IMG/VR virus record: IMGVR_UViG_3300042476_000641
Location: 1 to 20,920 of that record
From: a virus
Length of the DNA: 20,920 bases
Reading direction: 5' to 3' (one strand)
Part shown: positions 1 to 7,064 of the stretch, piece by piece
How positions within the stretch are numbered: position 1 is the stretch's first letter
Layout: each line of letters opens with the position of its first letter
The notes under the pieces: generated by a model
Databases searched by the model: none
Seen by the model: only the letters and a program-made list of their open reading frames with translations
Told to the model about the DNA's origin: nothing
Position numbers and translations under genes: made by a program

Positions 1-35
1 TATATTGAGGCATAATTAAAGAATAGAGGTTGGAA

Positions 36-494
36 GTGGCAACAGTAAATAAAGACTTCAGAGTAAAGCACGGCATTAACGTAGCCGAAGGCGGAATCTT
101 TGGATCAACAGTCACAGTTGCCACTCCTACTCAAAATTCACATGCAGCAACAAAGTTATATGTAGATACTGCAGTAGGATCTCCACAACTTCCAGTTGGT
201 GCTACGCCACCAGCATCTCCAGAAAATGGAGATTTGTGGTTTGATACATTAACAGAACGTGTACATGTTTATTATAGTTCTGAATGGGTTGCAATTGCAA
301 CACTTGAGGATGCAGCAGAATTACAAGACCACATTCATGATACAGCAATTGATGGTAATGGATTAATCGTAAGTACTTTTATTAGTGGTGGAGCATACAA
401 CGAACCAGGTGTTCTTGTTAGTGGTGGACTATATAATACATCATCATTTGAAGCAACATATGATGGTGGAACGGCTATTGATAATTTTAATTAA
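36..494 (+). CDS. Small tail-fibre-associated virion protein
   Basis: A 152-residue protein, probably a short fibre, collar or adaptor component of the virion. The first ~50 residues (MATVNKDFRVK, then a HAATKLYVD motif) resemble the N-termini of phage fibre proteins, and the ENGDLWFDT plus YYSSEWV segment near residues 65-90 is the 'label on a structural unit' motif common in phage fibres. The last ~35 residues carry a GGxYN/GGxYNT/FExTxDGG motif that recurs inside the 1188-residue virion protein at 14632. I chose GTG at 36 rather than TTG at 30, because AGAGG (25-29) then sits 6 nt upstream and the product begins MAT like the next two genes. It ends 37 nt before the next gene. The virion role is inferred from motif and neighbours; the exact position in the tail is unknown. 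Confidence 0.72.
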   Translation: MATVNKDFRVKHGINVAEGGIFGSTVTVATPTQNSHAATKLYVDTAVGSPQLPVGATPPASPENGDLWFDTLTERVHVYYSSEWVAIATLEDAAELQDHIHDTAIDGNGLIVSTFISGGAYNEPGVLVSGGLYNTSSFEATYDGGTAIDNFN

Positions 495-499
495 TTATC

Positions 500-526
500 T
501 GTTATAATATATACATACCAAAGGAG
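500..526 (+). promoter_or_regulatory. Extended -10 promoter and SD before the repeat fibre gene
   Basis: TGtTATAAT at 500-508 is a near-consensus extended -10 element, with no convincing -35 hexamer upstream. AAGGAG at 521-526 is a strong Shine-Dalgarno 5 nt before ATG 532. One of seven matching elements in the window. Confidence 0.6.
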
Positions 527-531
527 TATAA

Positions 532-2820
532 ATGGCAACCAGAATGCAACAGCGTAGGGGAACCGCTTCACAATGGACATCTGCAAATCCAGTATTAAAT
601 GCTGGTGAGATGGGATGGGAATCAGATACCAATAAATTTAAAATTGGTGATGGAACAAACCACTGGGCAGATTTAGATTATTTTATTGATGGCAATTCAA
701 CTGCAAATCCTGCTTTTGGTACAAGTATTACTTTTGAAGGCGCTACCGCTGACTCTTATGAAACTACTTTATCAGTAGAAGACCCAACCGAAGATCGCAC
801 AATTACAATTCCAAATGCAAGCGGACAACTTGTTCTTCGTGATACATATGAAACACTTTCAAATAAAACTTTACAAGATCCAACAGTTGCAGGACTTAAA
901 ATTTCAGATGGCTCAATTGTTGTAGAGGGTACAACTGCAAACGATTTTGAAACTACTGTTCAATTTACTGATCCAACTGCTGATAGAACCATTACAATTC
1001 CTGACGTAACTGGTACAGTAATTACAACTGGAAACCTTTCAGACATTACAAATATTGGAGTATTTAGTTCAACTATTACAATGGAAGGAACAACTCCAAA
1101 TGATTTTGAGTTAACACTTTCTGCAGGGGATCCAACCCAAGATCGTGTAATCACTTTCCCAGACGCTAGTGGTACAGTAATTACAACTGGAAATATGTCT
1201 GATATTACTAATACTGGAATATTCTCTGGTCAAATTATACTTGAGGGTGCAACACCAAATGAATTTGAAACTACTGTTCAAGCACAAGACCCAACTGCAG
1301 ATCGTACCATTACTCTTCCAGACGTTAGCGGTACAGTAATCACAACTGGAAACCTTTCAGATATCACTGCTGTTGGAGTACTTACTACATCAGTTGTTTT
1401 TGAAGGTACTACAGCAAACGATCATGAACTAACTCTTGCTGCAGGAGATCCAACCTCTGACATAACTATTTCATTCCCTGATGCAGCAGGAACACTTGTT
1501 GTTGATACTGCTACACAGACCCTTACAAATAAAACATTAACAAGCCCACATGTAAGCAACTTAATCATTACAGATGGAAGCATTGTTCTTGAAGGTTCTA
1601 CACCAAATGATTTTGAAACTACAGTAACTTTTACTGATCCAACTGCTGACAGGACAATTACATTTCCTGACATAAGTGGTTCTGTTATTACAACTGGTGA
1701 CACAGGTACTGTAACTAGCACAATGATTTTAGATGGAACTATCCTAGATGCAGATGTTAATGCATCAGCAGCAATTGCACAATCTAAGATTTCTGGATTA
1801 ACAACAGATTTAGGAAATAAGCAAGATAAAATTTCTGGTGTATCAGATACAGAAATTGGATACCTTAGTGCTGTAACTTCAGACATTCAAGCACAACTAG
1901 ATGCTAAGTTAGCCCTTGCTGGTGGAACCATGACTGGTGCTATTGCAATGGGTACAAACAAGATTACTGGTCTTGGAACACCAACCGATGCAGCAGATGC
2001 AGCAACAAAAGCCTATGTAGATGCTCTTGGAGAAGGACTTCACATCCATGCTTCAGTAGTCGCTGCAACAACTGCTAACATTACTCTTGCTACAGATGTT
2101 GAAAACGGAGACACTCTTGACGGAGTAACTCTTGCAACTGGTAACAGAATTCTTGTTAAGAATCAATCAACTGCATCTCAAAACGGTATTTACGTAGTAG
2201 CAGCATCAGGAGCACCATCTAGAGCAGCAGACTTTGACTCCCCTGCTGAAATTGACGGAGGAGACTTCGTATTCGTAACTGGAGGAACAGCAAATGATAA
2301 CAAAGGCTTCGTACAGATAAACACTGTTGGAACAATAGGTACAGATCCAATTGAGTTTAGCCAATTCTCAGGTGCTGGAACATTTACTGCGGGTAATGGA
2401 TTAACATTAACTGATACAGCATTTAGTATTAATACTAGTATTACTGCAGATCTTTCAACAGCACAAACTCTTACAAACAAAACTTTAACAGCACCTAAAA
2501 TTAATTTAGGACTTAATGCTCAAACTGGAACAACATACACACTTGTTTTGGGTGATGCTGGAAAAGTTGTAACAGCCTCTAATTCTTCAGCAATTACAGT
2601 TACTATTCCACCATCAGGTGACGTTGCTTACGCAATTGGATCACAGATAACTGTTCTTCAAAAAGGTACAGGCCAAGTTACTTTTGCACAAGGCTCTGGA
2701 GTAACAATTAACTCCACTGGTGCTACTGCAACTGCTCCTAAACTAAGAGCACGTTACTCATCAGCAACATGCGTATATGAAGGTTCAGATGTTTGGTACG
2801 TTGTAGGAGATATTAGTTAA
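532..2820 (+). CDS. Repeat tail fibre with Mtd-like N-terminus
   Basis: A 762-residue fibre or receptor-binding protein. Residues ~1-50 (QQRRGTASQW, LNAGEMGWESDTNKFKIGDG) match the N-terminal domain family typified by the Bordetella phage major tropism determinant, which anchors many fibres. Residues ~69-390 are six imperfect copies of a unit beginning EGxTxNDFE and continuing DPTxDRTITxPDxSG, several ending VITTGNLSDIT. Two 'TNKTL' linkers are embedded. Around residues 485-500 is the AADAATKAYVDAL motif, followed by a GNRILVKNQ / NGIYVV segment and a beta-rich C-terminus ending YVVGDIS, all common in phage fibres. ATG 532 has a strong SD and its own promoter. Family assignment is good; receptor and exact virion location are unknown. 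Confidence 0.88.
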   Translation: MATRMQQRRGTASQWTSANPVLNAGEMGWESDTNKFKIGDGTNHWADLDYFIDGNSTANPAFGTSITFEGATADSYETTLSVEDPTEDRTITIPNASGQLVLRDTYETLSNKTLQDPTVAGLKISDGSIVVEGTTANDFETTVQFTDPTADRTITIPDVTGTVITTGNLSDITNIGVFSSTITMEGTTPNDFELTLSAGDPTQDRVITFPDASGTVITTGNMSDITNTGIFSGQIILEGATPNEFETTVQAQDPTADRTITLPDVSGTVITTGNLSDITAVGVLTTSVVFEGTTANDHELTLAAGDPTSDITISFPDAAGTLVVDTATQTLTNKTLTSPHVSNLIITDGSIVLEGSTPNDFETTVTFTDPTADRTITFPDISGSVITTGDTGTVTSTMILDGTILDADVNASAAIAQSKISGLTTDLGNKQDKISGVSDTEIGYLSAVTSDIQAQLDAKLALAGGTMTGAIAMGTNKITGLGTPTDAADAATKAYVDALGEGLHIHASVVAATTANITLATDVENGDTLDGVTLATGNRILVKNQSTASQNGIYVVAASGAPSRAADFDSPAEIDGGDFVFVTGGTANDNKGFVQINTVGTIGTDPIEFSQFSGAGTFTAGNGLTLTDTAFSINTSITADLSTAQTLTNKTLTAPKINLGLNAQTGTTYTLVLGDAGKVVTASNSSAITVTIPPSGDVAYAIGSQITVLQKGTGQVTFAQGSGVTINSTGATATAPKLRARYSSATCVYEGSDVWYVVGDIS
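736..1695 (+). repeat. Six-copy fibre repeat, 53 or 63 residue spacing
   Basis: Repeat units start (EG codon) at 736, 925, 1084, 1243, 1402 and 1591, giving spacings of 189, 159, 159, 159 and 189 nt. The two long spacings carry a TNKTL-type linker (SNKTL, TNKTL) with a following 'DGSIV' strand; the three short ones carry VITTGNLSDIT instead. Copies are diverged at the DNA level, so the array is old rather than a fresh slippage product. Confidence 0.9.
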
Positions 2821-2849
2821 TTTAACTAAAGAATAGAAAGGGTAGGTTA

Positions 2850-3707
2850 ATGGCAACAGATATTCTGGGTACCATTAGTTCCTCTGCGAAGGGTGCTCCT
2901 GGCATCCCAACAATTGGAACAGCAACTGATGTGGGAACATCTCGTGCATTCAACAATGGTGCTGCCACTGTAACCTTTACCGAAGGAGCAGGAGCACCTG
3001 CAACATCTTTTACAGTTACATCATCACCAGGTGGCTTCACAGCAACTGGATCATCATCTCCAATAACCGTTGAAGGATTACAATCTAATACATCCTATAC
3101 ATTTACTGTTAAAGGAAATAACCTATCAGGTTCATCACTTGATTCATCTGCCTCTAACTCTATTACAGCAACTACAGTACCAGCAACACCCTCTGCACCA
3201 AGCGTAACAACTTCAGCATTGAATGATAATGTTTCTTGGACTGCCCCTGCAAATGGTGGTAAAGCAATTACTGGATATACTTGGGCATCTTCTGATGGAA
3301 AAGGCGCTACAGTAGGTTCAGGAACAACAAGTGTTAATGTTACTCAAGAAGCAAATACTTCACAAACTTATACAGTTTATGCAACTAACGATAATGGTAA
3401 CTCAGGAACCTCAAATGCATCAGGCAGTGTAACTACACCGCCATTCTTTCCGCCATTCTTTCCACCATTCTTTCCATTTTTCCCACCATTCTTCCCATTC
3501 TTTCCGCCATTTTTCCCATTTTTCCCACCATTCTTCCCATTCTTCCCGTTCTTCCCACCGTTCTTCCCGTTCTTCCCACCGTTCTTCCCGTTCTTCCCAC
3601 CGTTCTTCCCGTTCTTCCCGTTCTTCCCACCAAGATTTGGGTACTCTTCTGAAAGATTTAAGAATAGTATTATAAAGATTGTTAATATTAATTTAAAAAA
3701 TAAATAA
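2850..3707 (+). CDS. FnIII fibre protein with Pro/Phe tract and N-terminal piece of S74 domain
   Basis: A 285-residue virion protein, probably a fibre or tail tip component. After MATDILGTIS come two fibronectin type III domains: residues ~18-110 (with LQSNTSYTFTV) and ~112-195 (with NVSWTAPANGGKAITGYTW, a typical FnIII strand). Residues 197-261 consist only of Pro and Phe, in units of PPFF, PPFFPFF and PPFFPFFPFF. Next is RFGYSSERFK, the start of a peptidase S74 intramolecular chaperone domain. S266 and K271 have the same five-residue separation as the Ser-Lys cleavage dyad described for endosialidase NF. The reading frame then ends after 14 more residues, and the rest of the S74 domain is the next gene. 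The weak SD lies in GAAAGGG upstream of ATG 2850. Confidence 0.82.
   Translation: MATDILGTISSSAKGAPGIPTIGTATDVGTSRAFNNGAATVTFTEGAGAPATSFTVTSSPGGFTATGSSSPITVEGLQSNTSYTFTVKGNNLSGSSLDSSASNSITATTVPATPSAPSVTTSALNDNVSWTAPANGGKAITGYTWASSDGKGATVGSGTTSVNVTQEANTSQTYTVYATNDNGNSGTSNASGSVTTPPFFPPFFPPFFPFFPPFFPFFPPFFPFFPPFFPFFPFFPPFFPFFPPFFPFFPPFFPFFPFFPPRFGYSSERFKNSIIKIVNINLKNK
3438..3632 (+). repeat. Pro/Phe-only coding repeat (PPFFPFF units)
   Basis: 65 uninterrupted codons for Pro (29) and Phe (36). Unit order is PPFF twice, PPFFPFF three times, a 10-residue PPFFPFFPFF, PPFFPFF twice, the 10-residue form again, then PP. The 5' copies vary in codon use (ttt/ttc, cca/ccg), whereas the 3' copies are nearly identical 21-nt units. 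This suggests recent expansion from the 3' side. Confidence 0.97.
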
Positions 3708-3751
3708 TTAAATTAAAAAGTGGAGGGGATAAAGTGGAATCAATAAATATT
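3684..3751 (+). repeat. AATATT direct repeats bounding a 62-bp segment that splits the S74 domain
   Basis: AATATT occurs at 3684-3689 and again at 3746-3751. Removing one repeat plus the intervening sequence (62 bp) joins the two flanking genes in frame: ...IIKIVN then IDFEQTIKGLNP..., a continuous S74 domain in a 367-residue protein. The extra 62 bp supplies a TAA stop, a GGAGGGG ribosome site (3722-3728) and a GTG start (3734). Confidence 0.75.
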
Positions 3752-4015
3752 GATTTTGAACAAACCATAAAGGGGTTAAATCCAGTAACTTGGATATACA
3801 ATAACGATCCTAAAAAAACTAGGCAAATAGGATATATAGCAGAAGAGGTTAATAAAATAGAATCTCTTCAATATATAGTCTTATTAGATAAAGAAGAAAA
3901 GCCGTTAGCACTTAGATATGATCTTCTTTCTGTTTACTCTATAGAAGTTTTAAAAATATTAATGCAAAAAATAGAAATTTTAGAAAATGAAATAAAAATA
4001 TTAAAAAATAAATAA
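3734..4015 (+). CDS. C-terminal part of peptidase S74 intramolecular chaperone domain, separate gene
   Basis: A 93-residue protein corresponding to most of an S74 / intramolecular chaperone domain, which trimerises fibres and is then cleaved off. Visible family features are GLNPVTWIYN (residues ~14-23), QIGYIAEEV (~32-40), the LRYDLLSVYSIEVLK segment (~60-74) and a C-terminal helix with coiled-coil character (IEILENEIKILKNK). The Ser-Lys cleavage dyad is not here but in the upstream gene. GTG 3734 has an excellent SD (GGAGGGG, 5 nt spacing), so separate translation is plausible. It could act in trans on the fibre, or be the remnant of a broken gene. Family call is strong; function of the split form is uncertain. 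Confidence 0.75.
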   Translation: MESINIDFEQTIKGLNPVTWIYNNDPKKTRQIGYIAEEVNKIESLQYIVLLDKEEKPLALRYDLLSVYSIEVLKILMQKIEILENEIKILKNK

Positions 4016-4038
4016 AGTTTTAATTTTATAAAGCAATA

Positions 4039-4060
4039 TGATACAATTAATTTAAAGGAG
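4039..4060 (+). promoter_or_regulatory. Extended -10 promoter before the oxygenase block
   Basis: TGaTACAAT at 4039-4047, then AAAGGAG (4054-4060) ahead of ATG 4074. It lies in the 58-bp gap between the fibre genes and the accessory block and would drive the first accessory transcript. Confidence 0.55.
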
Positions 4061-4073
4061 TAAAAAAAATAAA

Positions 4074-5612
4074 ATGGGACTAAAATTTGGAACTTTGTGG
4101 TTTGGTAATAAGCCTACACTACTACAGCAAATTTCTTGGAATTCATATATTTATCATGGGCATGAATTGAATATATATTTATATGATATGTCTATTGATG
4201 TACCAGAGGGCGCAATTAAAAAAGATGCAAATGAAATTATATTAGAAAAAGATATATTTTTACCAAAATTTGATGATGAAAGTTTTGGTGGTGGACATGC
4301 TCAATTTTGTGATATATTTAGAATTCATATGTTAAAAAACACAGACTTTATCTGGACAGATTCAGACATGGTTTGTTTAAAAGATGTTTGGCCAAATCAA
4401 GAGCCATATCTTTTTGGATTAATGATAGATCAGGCTCGCCCAGCAGAAGGTCCAATAAGAGTTAATAACGATATCCTGTACATTAATAATCCTGATATTA
4501 TAAATGAAATACTTGATAATTTTAAGGATTTGCCAGAGTCTTATGGAGATGATCAGACTAGAACTGGTCCAGATTTGTTAACACGTATATTTTCAGAAAA
4601 AAATTTAATGAGTTTTGCTAAAGAAGAAAATGTTTTTCATCCAGTAAGATATGCTCATACTATTAATTTTTTATCACCAGACCATTTTAAAGAAACGATG
4701 GATTTAATTAGTGATAGTGTTGCCGTATCATTTTTTAATGATTCTTGGCGTAGACATAAATTAGTTATTCCAGATATAAACTCTGTTCCAAACGAAAATA
4801 CTGTACTTGGATATTTTACTAATAAGTATATACATAAAAAAAATCCAAATATTGTATTAAATAAAACCTACATTGATCAAAATAATTCTTCATCGCAATA
4901 TTTAGAAATTGATGAAAATCAAACCCCATGGTTTACTAAAGATAGATCAGAGACAGCATTAAATAGATTTCCAACAAGAATTATAGGAAAAGATATTGTA
5001 GTAGAAAATCCAGCATTAGGAATAAACCTATATAAGAACACTTTTTCAAAAGAAGATTCTGAAAGATATATAAATATTCTTGAGTCAAATTTAGGCGGTA
5101 ATGGTCCATATAAGTGGTCAGAAGCCAAAGTTACAAATTCTGACCAGCCAATTAAAAAAGCCAGAGATTGTGTTGATTTTAGATACAAACAGGAAAATTT
5201 AGGACCAAGAGATAGTTACAATGCTGAATTGCTTGATCTACATGAAGAAATATATCAAAAACTAAAGTTTTGCGTTGATGATTATGCAAGATATTGGGGA
5301 ATAAACGTAGTATATTATGAAGCATTTAATTTTGTAAAATATGAAGGAGAAGGAAAACATTTTAATATACATGCTGATCATGGACCAGTATATAACTGTA
5401 CTGTATCTGCCGTAATTTATTTAAATGACAACTATGAAGGTGGAGAAATTAAATTTCCAAGACTTGATGGCTATACCCATACTCCAAAAATAGGAGATAT
5501 ACTTTTATGCCCATCTAATTATATTTATGAACATGCATCGTTGCCAATGAAATCAGGAGCAAAATATTGTGTTGTTGTAATGACAGATATTAATGATCTA
5601 GGTCATAAATAA
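4074..5612 (+). CDS. Glycosyltransferase fused to 2OG-Fe(II) prolyl-hydroxylase-type domain
   Basis: A 512-residue bifunctional protein. Residues ~1-280 look like a GT-A fold glycosyltransferase: an LWFGNKP N-terminus, then DFIWTDSDMVCLKDVW with a metal/nucleotide-sugar DxD motif at D96-S97-D98, and VNNDILYINN further on. Residues ~310-512 form a 2-oxoglutarate/Fe(II) dioxygenase: H433-A-D435 and H487 bind iron and K497 would bind the 2OG carboxylate. The H-to-K distance of 10 equals that in collagen prolyl 4-hydroxylases. The oxygenase half is clearly paralogous to the gene at 6399 (shared RDCVDF, EAFNF, YNCTVS, YEGGE). A hydroxylase-plus-glycosyltransferase fusion suggests hydroxylate-then-glycosylate chemistry, as in lysyl hydroxylases and mimivirus L230. 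Substrate unknown. It overlaps the next start by 1 nt. Confidence 0.85.
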   Translation: MGLKFGTLWFGNKPTLLQQISWNSYIYHGHELNIYLYDMSIDVPEGAIKKDANEIILEKDIFLPKFDDESFGGGHAQFCDIFRIHMLKNTDFIWTDSDMVCLKDVWPNQEPYLFGLMIDQARPAEGPIRVNNDILYINNPDIINEILDNFKDLPESYGDDQTRTGPDLLTRIFSEKNLMSFAKEENVFHPVRYAHTINFLSPDHFKETMDLISDSVAVSFFNDSWRRHKLVIPDINSVPNENTVLGYFTNKYIHKKNPNIVLNKTYIDQNNSSSQYLEIDENQTPWFTKDRSETALNRFPTRIIGKDIVVENPALGINLYKNTFSKEDSERYINILESNLGGNGPYKWSEAKVTNSDQPIKKARDCVDFRYKQENLGPRDSYNAELLDLHEEIYQKLKFCVDDYARYWGINVVYYEAFNFVKYEGEGKHFNIHADHGPVYNCTVSAVIYLNDNYEGGEIKFPRLDGYTHTPKIGDILLCPSNYIYEHASLPMKSGAKYCVVVMTDINDLGHK

Positions 5613-6388
5613 TGACAACACAAAAAAATATGGCTATCTTTAGATCTTTTAGACCTTGGCTAACTAAAGATAGTATATCTACTCCAATTTCAACACAAAA
5701 AGAAATTCCAGATTGGTATAAAAATGCAGATAGATTTGCAAAAATGTCAAATGGAGAATATTATAAAGCACCAAAAGGTACTTGTCCATTTCCAAAAGAA
5801 GGAACAACAGATGATTATGGAAAAATTCCTACATGGAAGGCCTGTCCAGCAATTCTTGATGCCTTTACAACTGGATATCTTTTTAAAACTCCATGTGAAT
5901 TAACATTTTTTAAAAATAACCAAGGAATAATTAATGTTAAAATTGAAGATCAAAAATATCAAGATTTTTGCACTCAAAGACCACCCATGCCACAATTTGA
6001 ACACCCTAAAGGATTTTATAAAAATCATTTTGCTTGGTCAGCAGATTGGGGACTAGAACTCCCAGATGGCTATAGCGCAATGTTTATGACACCAATGAAT
6101 CGGTTTGACCTACCATTCTTAAATACAACTGGAATAGTTGATTCTGACAAGGTTCATCTTTTAGGAAGTTTTCCATTTTTTATAGCAGATGGTTGGGAAG
6201 GAACACTTCCAGCAGGAACACCATATCTACAGGTTCTTCCATTTAAACGAGAAGACTGGGAAAGCAAAATTGAAATTTTAGATCATTCCCAAATTTATGA
6301 TAAAATGAGTAATAACATGAAATTTTATAGACAGCCTGACGGTGGTGTATATAAAAATAAAGTCTGGTCAAAAAGAGAATACAAATAA
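5612..6388 (+). CDS. Conserved phage protein, DUF6065-like
   Basis: A 258-residue soluble protein without signal peptide or membrane segment. Recognisable blocks are EIPDWYKNA (~residues 27-35), TWKACPAILDAFTTGY (~74-89), GYSAMFMTPMNRFDLPF (153-169) and LPAGTPYLQVLPFKREDW (~199-216). The order of blocks (a Cys-Pro strand, a 'xPxNR' strand, a 'AGTPxxxxxP' strand) parallels the gene at 7064, and both resemble what I recall of the DUF6065 family, a predicted beta-rich protein of unknown function. ATG 5612 overlaps the preceding TAA by one base (TAATG), implying translational coupling to the glycosyltransferase-oxygenase. No catalytic motif is visible. Family name is held with moderate confidence; function is unknown. 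Confidence 0.6.
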   Translation: MTTQKNMAIFRSFRPWLTKDSISTPISTQKEIPDWYKNADRFAKMSNGEYYKAPKGTCPFPKEGTTDDYGKIPTWKACPAILDAFTTGYLFKTPCELTFFKNNQGIINVKIEDQKYQDFCTQRPPMPQFEHPKGFYKNHFAWSADWGLELPDGYSAMFMTPMNRFDLPFLNTTGIVDSDKVHLLGSFPFFIADGWEGTLPAGTPYLQVLPFKREDWESKIEILDHSQIYDKMSNNMKFYRQPDGGVYKNKVWSKREYK

Positions 6389-6398
6389 GGAGAATAAA

Positions 6399-7064
6399 AT
6401 GCAAACTTGGACAGAAAAAGAAAAATTAGGAAATGGAATAACCTGTTATCGTGGAGTAATAAAAAAAGAATTTGACGTTATTAATGTGCTTGAGTCTAAT
6501 CTTAGCCCAGTTGATAAAACAGAAGATGAGTTTAGATGGCTTCCAGCATATGTTGGATATCAACAACTTATGCCAGACTATAGGGATTGTGTTGATTTTA
6601 AATTTAAAAAAACTGACCTTCAAAATAATAGTAGTATAAATTCTTTAAATCTTCAGGCATTGTGGCAAAAGGTATATGATGCACAATTCGCAGCAGTTGA
6701 AGACTATAGAAGAGACTTTAACATTATGCCATTGAAATATTGGGAAGCATTTAATTTTATTAAATATGGTCCAGGTCAACACTTTAAAGAGCATCACGAC
6801 CATGGATATTCTTATAACTGTACAGTATCTCTTGTTGCGTATGTAAACGATGACTACGAAGGCGGAGAGTTATACTTTAGACTTCAAGGTTTAAACATTA
6901 AGCCAAAGGCTGGAGATCTTTACATATTCCCGTCTAACTTTATGTATCCTCATCAGGCTATGCCAGTTCATTCTGGAACAAAGTATTCCATAGTAACAAT
7001 GTTAGATTATAGCAAAAAGTATCATACACCAGACATGTATGATCCAAAATGGAATAATGAGTGA
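6399..7064 (+). CDS. 2OG-Fe(II) oxygenase, prolyl-4-hydroxylase type
   Basis: A 221-residue stand-alone dioxygenase. Iron ligands are H132-x-D134 (in KEHHDHG) and H185; K195 is placed to bind 2-oxoglutarate. FPSNFMYPHQ and SGTKYSIV are the typical final strands. It is the closest paralogue of the C-terminal half of the 4074 protein. I chose ATG 6399, with AAGGAG at 6387-6392 six nt upstream, over an in-frame GTG further upstream that would run 47 nt into the previous gene. Its stop codon shares one base with the following start (TGATG). Expected to hydroxylate a protein side chain or small molecule in the infected cell; the substrate cannot be read from sequence. Confidence 0.87.
   Translation: MQTWTEKEKLGNGITCYRGVIKKEFDVINVLESNLSPVDKTEDEFRWLPAYVGYQQLMPDYRDCVDFKFKKTDLQNNSSINSLNLQALWQKVYDAQFAAVEDYRRDFNIMPLKYWEAFNFIKYGPGQHFKEHHDHGYSYNCTVSLVAYVNDDYEGGELYFRLQGLNIKPKAGDLYIFPSNFMYPHQAMPVHSGTKYSIVTMLDYSKKYHTPDMYDPKWNNE

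Noticed and set aside
960-2480. Several minus-strand open frames opposite the repeat fibre gene
   Set aside because: They mirror the repeats of the + strand gene, lack ribosome sites, and every convincing gene in the window is on the + strand.
532-2820. Diversity-generating retroelement target, because of the Mtd-like N-terminus
   Set aside because: No reverse transcriptase, template repeat or C-type-lectin variable domain is visible in the window; the Mtd-like N-terminal domain is common in ordinary fibres.
3438-3632. CRISPR array or noncoding tandem repeat
   Set aside because: Units are 12, 21 or 30 nt, contiguous without spacers, and in frame within a protein gene.
3433-3633. Minus-strand open frame rich in Gly, Arg and Thr opposite the Pro/Phe tract
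   Set aside because: It is the complement of the low-complexity repeat, has no SD or promoter, and its composition follows mechanically from the + strand codons.
4074-5612. The oxygenase half of the fusion as an AlkB-type DNA repair enzyme
   Set aside because: The strand pattern (YEGGE, the distal His followed ten residues later by Lys) matches the P4H type, and the AlkB-type RxxxxxR ending is not seen.
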